From NCBI GenBank assembly GCA_031363705.1, contig JANLUX010000003.1:1-10463 (forward strand): DNA of 10,463 nucleotides, read 5' to 3'. Below the pieces are notes generated by a model. That model was not told the origin of the DNA. It made no database searches and was given only the letters and a program-made list of their open reading frames with translations. Positions 7,786 through 10,463 of this stretch are shown piece after piece. How positions within the stretch are numbered: position 1 is the first letter of the stretch; every line of letters begins with the position of its first letter. The DNA comes from JANLUX01 sp031363705. Its GTDB lineage: Bacteria > Bacteroidota > Bacteroidia > AKYH767-A > OLB10. A program made the position numbers and the translations under genes.

Positions 7786-8704
7786 TTGATATGTTGTGAT
7801 ATCCTCTGTAAGTATAAAAACCAACCAACAAATGACACAAACGAAAATAAATAAAATCCAATGCACGGATATTGATCCAGTGATCAGAGATAAATATCAA
7901 TGGCTTGTAAAAATATTTCATAGCACGATAAACTGTTTTTTTTAATGGAGTATAACTGATGGTGAGTTCACTGTAACCAATATTTACCGCATGCCTGAAA
8001 GTGATTGCATTGTTAAATGTGCGGGATAAAAATCCGCGGAGACTTGTTTTATTCACCTCGTTGTGCCAGGTTTTTATCATCGGATAGATATACAATCTGA
8101 AACCTGCTTTAATAATACGTTTTGAGAAATCATGATCCTCTGCTCCAGCCAAAGGAAAGCTTGCATCATAACCATTAACGCTGAAATAAATTTCTTTTGA
8201 AATCAAAAGATTAGCTCCTGCCAATCCCGTGCTTGCAAACATTTTATCATCATGCCAATCCATTCCTCTGCACCATCCTTTCAGCGTGGTGAATTGTATG
8301 GATTCTAAAAATCTGCCAAACGGATGTTGCTGAATTTGTTTTCTTAATTCAGCAGGATATTCCCAGTTAAAATTAAAAACAGCCAATGGATAATCAGCAT
8401 TTAATTCCAATGATTTTTTTACCAGTTCTTCGCTTATCCACATGTCATCATCTAAAAATAAAATCAATGGTGACTGAGCAATGGAAGCACCGTTATTACG
8501 AGCAGAGGCTACTCCGCTTTCAGGATTATTTATAACATGAATATTTTTAAAGTGAGGCGGAATAATTACAGGTTGTGTTTTAGAATCATTTACAACAATT
8601 ATCTCTGCATCAAAATTCGCTATTGAATGATGAGCGCGTTTGAGTGTTTCCTGAAAAATACTTTCACGATCTTTTGTTGGAATAATGATACTGAGTAAGG
8701 GCAT
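7775..8704 (-). CDS. Family 2 glycosyltransferase (first GT2, galactosyltransferase-like C-terminal half)
   Basis: The 309-residue GT-A enzyme starts LLSIIIPTKDR (3-13). It has VVND at 37-40, the ESGVASARNNGA helix that follows the nucleotide site, and DDD at 85-87 as the metal/nucleotide motif. Residues 159-200 (GLAGANLLISKEIY, GYDASF, GAEDHDFSKRI) match the acceptor-side pattern of beta-1,4-galactosyltransferase-like C-terminal regions, with the ED pair at 189-190. It is only distantly like the two other GT2s here, so it likely makes a different linkage. ATG start at 8702-8704, 15 bases after the lipoprotein stop codon. It overlaps the GT4 gene by 11 bases if that gene starts at TTG. The C-terminus has aromatic amphipathic segments that may touch the membrane. 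Sugar specificity is unknown. Confidence 0.92.
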   Translation of the reverse strand: MPLLSIIIPTKDRESIFQETLKRAHHSIANFDAEIIVVNDSKTQPVIIPPHFKNIHVINNPESGVASARNNGASIAQSPLILFLDDDMWISEELVKKSLELNADYPLAVFNFNWEYPAELRKQIQQHPFGRFLESIQFTTLKGWCRGMDWHDDKMFASTGLAGANLLISKEIYFSVNGYDASFPLAGAEDHDFSKRIIKAGFRLYIYPMIKTWHNEVNKTSLRGFLSRTFNNAITFRHAVNIGYSELTISYTPLKKTVYRAMKYFYKPLIFISDHWINIRALDFIYFRLCHLLVGFYTYRGYHNISIEN

Positions 8705-8715
8705 GCAAAAATTTT

Positions 8716-8721
8716 CTCCCT
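8716..8721 (-). promoter_or_regulatory. Possible Shine-Dalgarno for the first GT2
   Basis: On the minus strand AGGGAG overlaps the lipoprotein stop codon (TAGGGAG) and lies 11 bases before the ATG at 8704, slightly longer than ideal. Other starts in this window have no comparable purine-rich site, as is common in Bacteroidota. The overlap with the stop codon would suit reinitiation. Confidence 0.3.
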
Positions 8722-9265
8722 ACTTCACTTTTTTTCCTTTCACTACTTTCTGATCCACATGAATCTTGCGAAGGCTTTTCATCTTGAACATTAAAAAAGT
8801 TTTTTGGCTTCCAGGATTAGTAAAGTAAGTCTGATCCCCATAATTTATTTTTCCTTTGCCTCCCACCCACTCCAATGCTTTTAAAGTATAGTAACCATTA
8901 GGATCAGCATCACTGCCAAATACCAGAAATTTCTTTGCATCATCCTCAAAGCTCATTGTTAATTTGGAATTATCAACAACTTGGCTTACAACACATGCTG
9001 TGTTTCTTTTAAAAACCACCTGCTCTAAATTCTTTCCGCTTTTAATTACCAAGGTTCCGTCATCCGTACCTTTTTCTCTTCCTAAATCCTCTCCCCTTCT
9101 TAAAATAACAGCATCAGAAACATAAAACTGTATTGCTTTTAAATCATTATCCGACAGCTTGTATTTATCGCGAACATTTTGAGTGAAAGGAATTTTTGGT
9201 GAACAGGATGTAATCAATACACCCAAACTGAAAAGGAATAATAATTGGACAGTTAATTTTTTCAT
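8720..9265 (-). CDS. Conserved-looking hypothetical lipoprotein
   Basis: I do not recognise a named family. The 181-residue protein starts MKKLTVQLLF, followed by a hydrophobic signal peptide and a lipobox LITSC with the lipidated cysteine at residue 21. After the cysteine comes SPK, not an acidic run, so a surface-export signal of the Bacteroides type is not evident. The mature part is soluble, lysine-rich and probably beta-rich, with an IQFYVSDAVILRRG segment, a GTLVIKSGK turn, GYYTLKALEW and a basic tail ending KGKKVK. A single further cysteine lies in the middle (NTACVV). I chose ATG 9263-9265; an upstream in-frame ATG at 9289 would place eight polar residues before the signal peptide. 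It lies 15 bases before the first GT2 and may be its operon leader. Similar small lipoproteins are common in Bacteroidota, but the role is unknown. Confidence 0.8.
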   Translation of the reverse strand: MKKLTVQLLFLFSLGVLITSCSPKIPFTQNVRDKYKLSDNDLKAIQFYVSDAVILRRGEDLGREKGTDDGTLVIKSGKNLEQVVFKRNTACVVSQVVDNSKLTMSFEDDAKKFLVFGSDADPNGYYTLKALEWVGGKGKINYGDQTYFTNPGSQKTFLMFKMKSLRKIHVDQKVVKGKKVK

Positions 9266-9282
9266 AGATAGTTTTTTTTTGA

Positions 9283-9310
9283 AATGCATTCAAACATTAT
9301 TCCATGCATG
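9283..9310. promoter_or_regulatory. Two ATGCAT-centred palindromes flanking a weak -7-like element
   Basis: The perfect 8-bp palindromes AATGCATT (9283-9290) and CATGCATG (9303-9310) lie 20 bases apart centre to centre, about two helical turns. Between them, on the minus strand, is AATGTTTG (9291-9298), which matches TAnnTTTG except at the first base. No -33 element is found at the usual distance. This could be an operator-promoter for the lipoprotein/glycan operon, but chance in AT-rich DNA is a serious alternative. Confidence 0.25.
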
Positions 9311-9332
9311 AATTAAAAATTTTTTCATTCAT
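9308..9332. repeat. AT-rich 25-base inverted repeat after the M16 gene
   Basis: On the minus strand the arms ATGAAT and ATTCAT enclose a further AAAA/TTTT pair, with one G-A mismatch and a 3-base loop. It lies seven bases past the M16 stop codon, where a terminator could sit. It has almost no G+C in the stem and no T-run following it on the minus strand, so it is a poor intrinsic terminator. It may simply reflect AT-rich composition. Confidence 0.35.
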
Positions 9333-9339
9333 ACAATAC

Positions 9340-10463
9340 TCATTTAAAAGTTTCCTTTGAATCAACTATTGAAACACGTGTAACTTTTAACGGATAAGAC
9401 ATTACCTCTGCATCTTCGTTTAAAATCTCTTTTGATAAAACTGCTTTTTGGGTATCAGAATAACTCATTGGTGATGGCAAATTATTCTCGAGACTGTTTT
9501 TCAAAGGTTCGGCTTCTGTTTTATCTGTTACAATGGTGATGAACATATCTTTTGTTTGCCAGTATTTTTTCATTACTCTGTTTACATCGTCATTGGTAGC
9601 TTTGGCAAGCAATTCATCCATCTCTTTCAGATAATCTTTTCTGCCATAAAATTTACTATCCATTAAATAACCAAGCTGACGCTCCGGTGTCTGCATATAA
9701 AGTTTCATATAACTGCGTAGAAAAGTTCGTGTAAGCTCAAAATCTTCCTGGCTCATTCCTTTGTCAATTAAATTTTGCATCTCATGCAAAGCAAGCCGTA
9801 AAGCAAAATGCGCATGACCAAGGGTGATATCTTTTAATTCGGGATATTGTTTTTTCAATCCTTTTGCAATTTGCACAGGACGTATCCAGATAGAAAAATA
9901 ATTGGATGATCGCGGAAACCCAGGACGTGGTAACATATTTCCGCCTCCATTGTTATACCATTCAATGTAACTGTAATCACCATAATTCATTGAACGTTGT
10001 TCACGAATTTTTTTATAGAGATGAGAATAGCTTTTACGATGCTCACCCAACCATGAGTTGGCAATCATCAATGGTGCAAAATCATCATTGGCACGCGTAA
10101 CTGGCAAGGGAAATCCCATAAACATGGCGGAACCCAATGCGTTGTCTTTCGCAATGATCTCAACATTTAATCCTTCAACCTGCAATGGCTTTCCGGTTGC
10201 AGGAAGTGTTGCTGTAGCAGCAGACAATTTTGACATATCGCTGTTGAGTGTATTTAAAAATGCAGGAGTATAATTTCCGGCAATACCTACAAGCAAATTA
10301 CCTGCAGTAAAATAATTTGTGTATTGATTTTTAACATCCTGTAATGTACACGCCTTTACACCTGCTGAGGTTCCCTGCACCATGTGCTGATAATTAGTTC
10401 CGCGAAACATAAAGTCTTCCAATGCTTTCTTACTGTATTCTTCATCGGATGTGGAACGAATGA
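9340..10463 (-). CDS. Peptidase M16 (insulinase-like) family protein, C-terminal part (5' partial)
   Basis: The frame is open from the right edge (IRSTSDEEYSKKA...) to TGA at 9340-9342, giving 373 visible residues; the TTG at 10422 is internal. The visible part begins near the end of the catalytic half with LEDFMFRGTNYQH and the inner-domain pattern TLQDVKNQYTNYF followed by NLLVGIAGNY. The second half contains KKIREQRSMNYGDYSYIEW, the Arg/Tyr segment that binds substrate in M16 enzymes. The zinc site (HxxEH) would lie in the missing N-terminus, so activity cannot be judged. M16 proteins in this phylum are usually periplasmic or envelope peptidases that degrade or process peptides. Its stop codon is 74 bases from the lipoprotein start, on the same strand. 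A functional link to the glycan genes is not evident. Confidence 0.88.
   Translation of the reverse strand, partial: IRSTSDEEYSKKALEDFMFRGTNYQHMVQGTSAGVKACTLQDVKNQYTNYFTAGNLLVGIAGNYTPAFLNTLNSDMSKLSAATATLPATGKPLQVEGLNVEIIAKDNALGSAMFMGFPLPVTRANDDFAPLMIANSWLGEHRKSYSHLYKKIREQRSMNYGDYSYIEWYNNGGGNMLPRPGFPRSSNYFSIWIRPVQIAKGLKKQYPELKDITLGHAHFALRLALHEMQNLIDKGMSQEDFELTRTFLRSYMKLYMQTPERQLGYLMDSKFYGRKDYLKEMDELLAKATNDDVNRVMKKYWQTKDMFITIVTDKTEAEPLKNSLENNLPSPMSYSDTQKAVLSKEILNEDAEVMSYPLKVTRVSIVDSKETFK

Noticed and set aside
7786..7866. N-terminal membrane helix on the GT4 protein from a GTG start
   Set aside because: The 27 hydrophobic residues are an out-of-frame reading of the upstream GT2 C-terminus, and GT4 proteins normally open with the KILFVIS-type strand.
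9340..10422. TTG at 10422 as the start of the M16 protein
   Set aside because: The frame continues open to the right edge with a family-like sequence (DEEYSKKALEDF), so it is a 5' partial gene.

Overview
The window looks like chromosomal DNA of a Bacteroidota bacterium. It is AT-rich. It carries the end of a very large secreted protein with a type IX secretion system (T9SS) C-terminal sorting domain, which is a hallmark of this phylum, and a small lipoprotein of a type common there. Ribosome binding sites are weak or absent, also typical of the phylum. Class or genus cannot be fixed from the sequence.

Layout. Bases 1-3069 (+) hold the 3' part of an open reading frame that begins before the window. 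It encodes a surface or secreted protein with an unclassified N-terminal stretch, nine tandem PKD-like repeats, a CARDB-like beta-sandwich and a T9SS type A sorting domain. One base after its stop codon, a convergent minus-strand block begins. In transcription order (right to left) that block is: a peptidase M16 family protein cut by the right edge (9340-10463); an unrecognised lipoprotein (8720-9265); a GT2 glycosyltransferase (7775-8704); a GT4 glycosyltransferase (6667-7785); a second GT2 (5775-6677); an asparagine-synthase-like protein that lacks the glutaminase cysteine (3973-5712); and a third GT2 (3071-3964).

How the genes fit together. From 8720 down to 3071 the genes overlap by 11 bases or are separated by 8-62 bases, so they probably form one operon. 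Four glycosyltransferases and an amide-forming-type enzyme suggest a module for a surface glycan (O-antigen, capsule or exopolysaccharide) carrying an unusual modification. No flippase, polymerase, export or sugar-nucleotide genes are visible, so this is only part of a locus. The second and third GT2s are collinear paralogues flanking the synthase gene, which has clearly higher G+C than either.

The window contains no RNA gene, insertion sequence, CRISPR array or tRNA that I can support. No gap between genes exceeds about 75 bases. I did not find a clearly new system. The most interesting element is the glutaminase-dead synthase placed between the paralogous glycosyltransferases.
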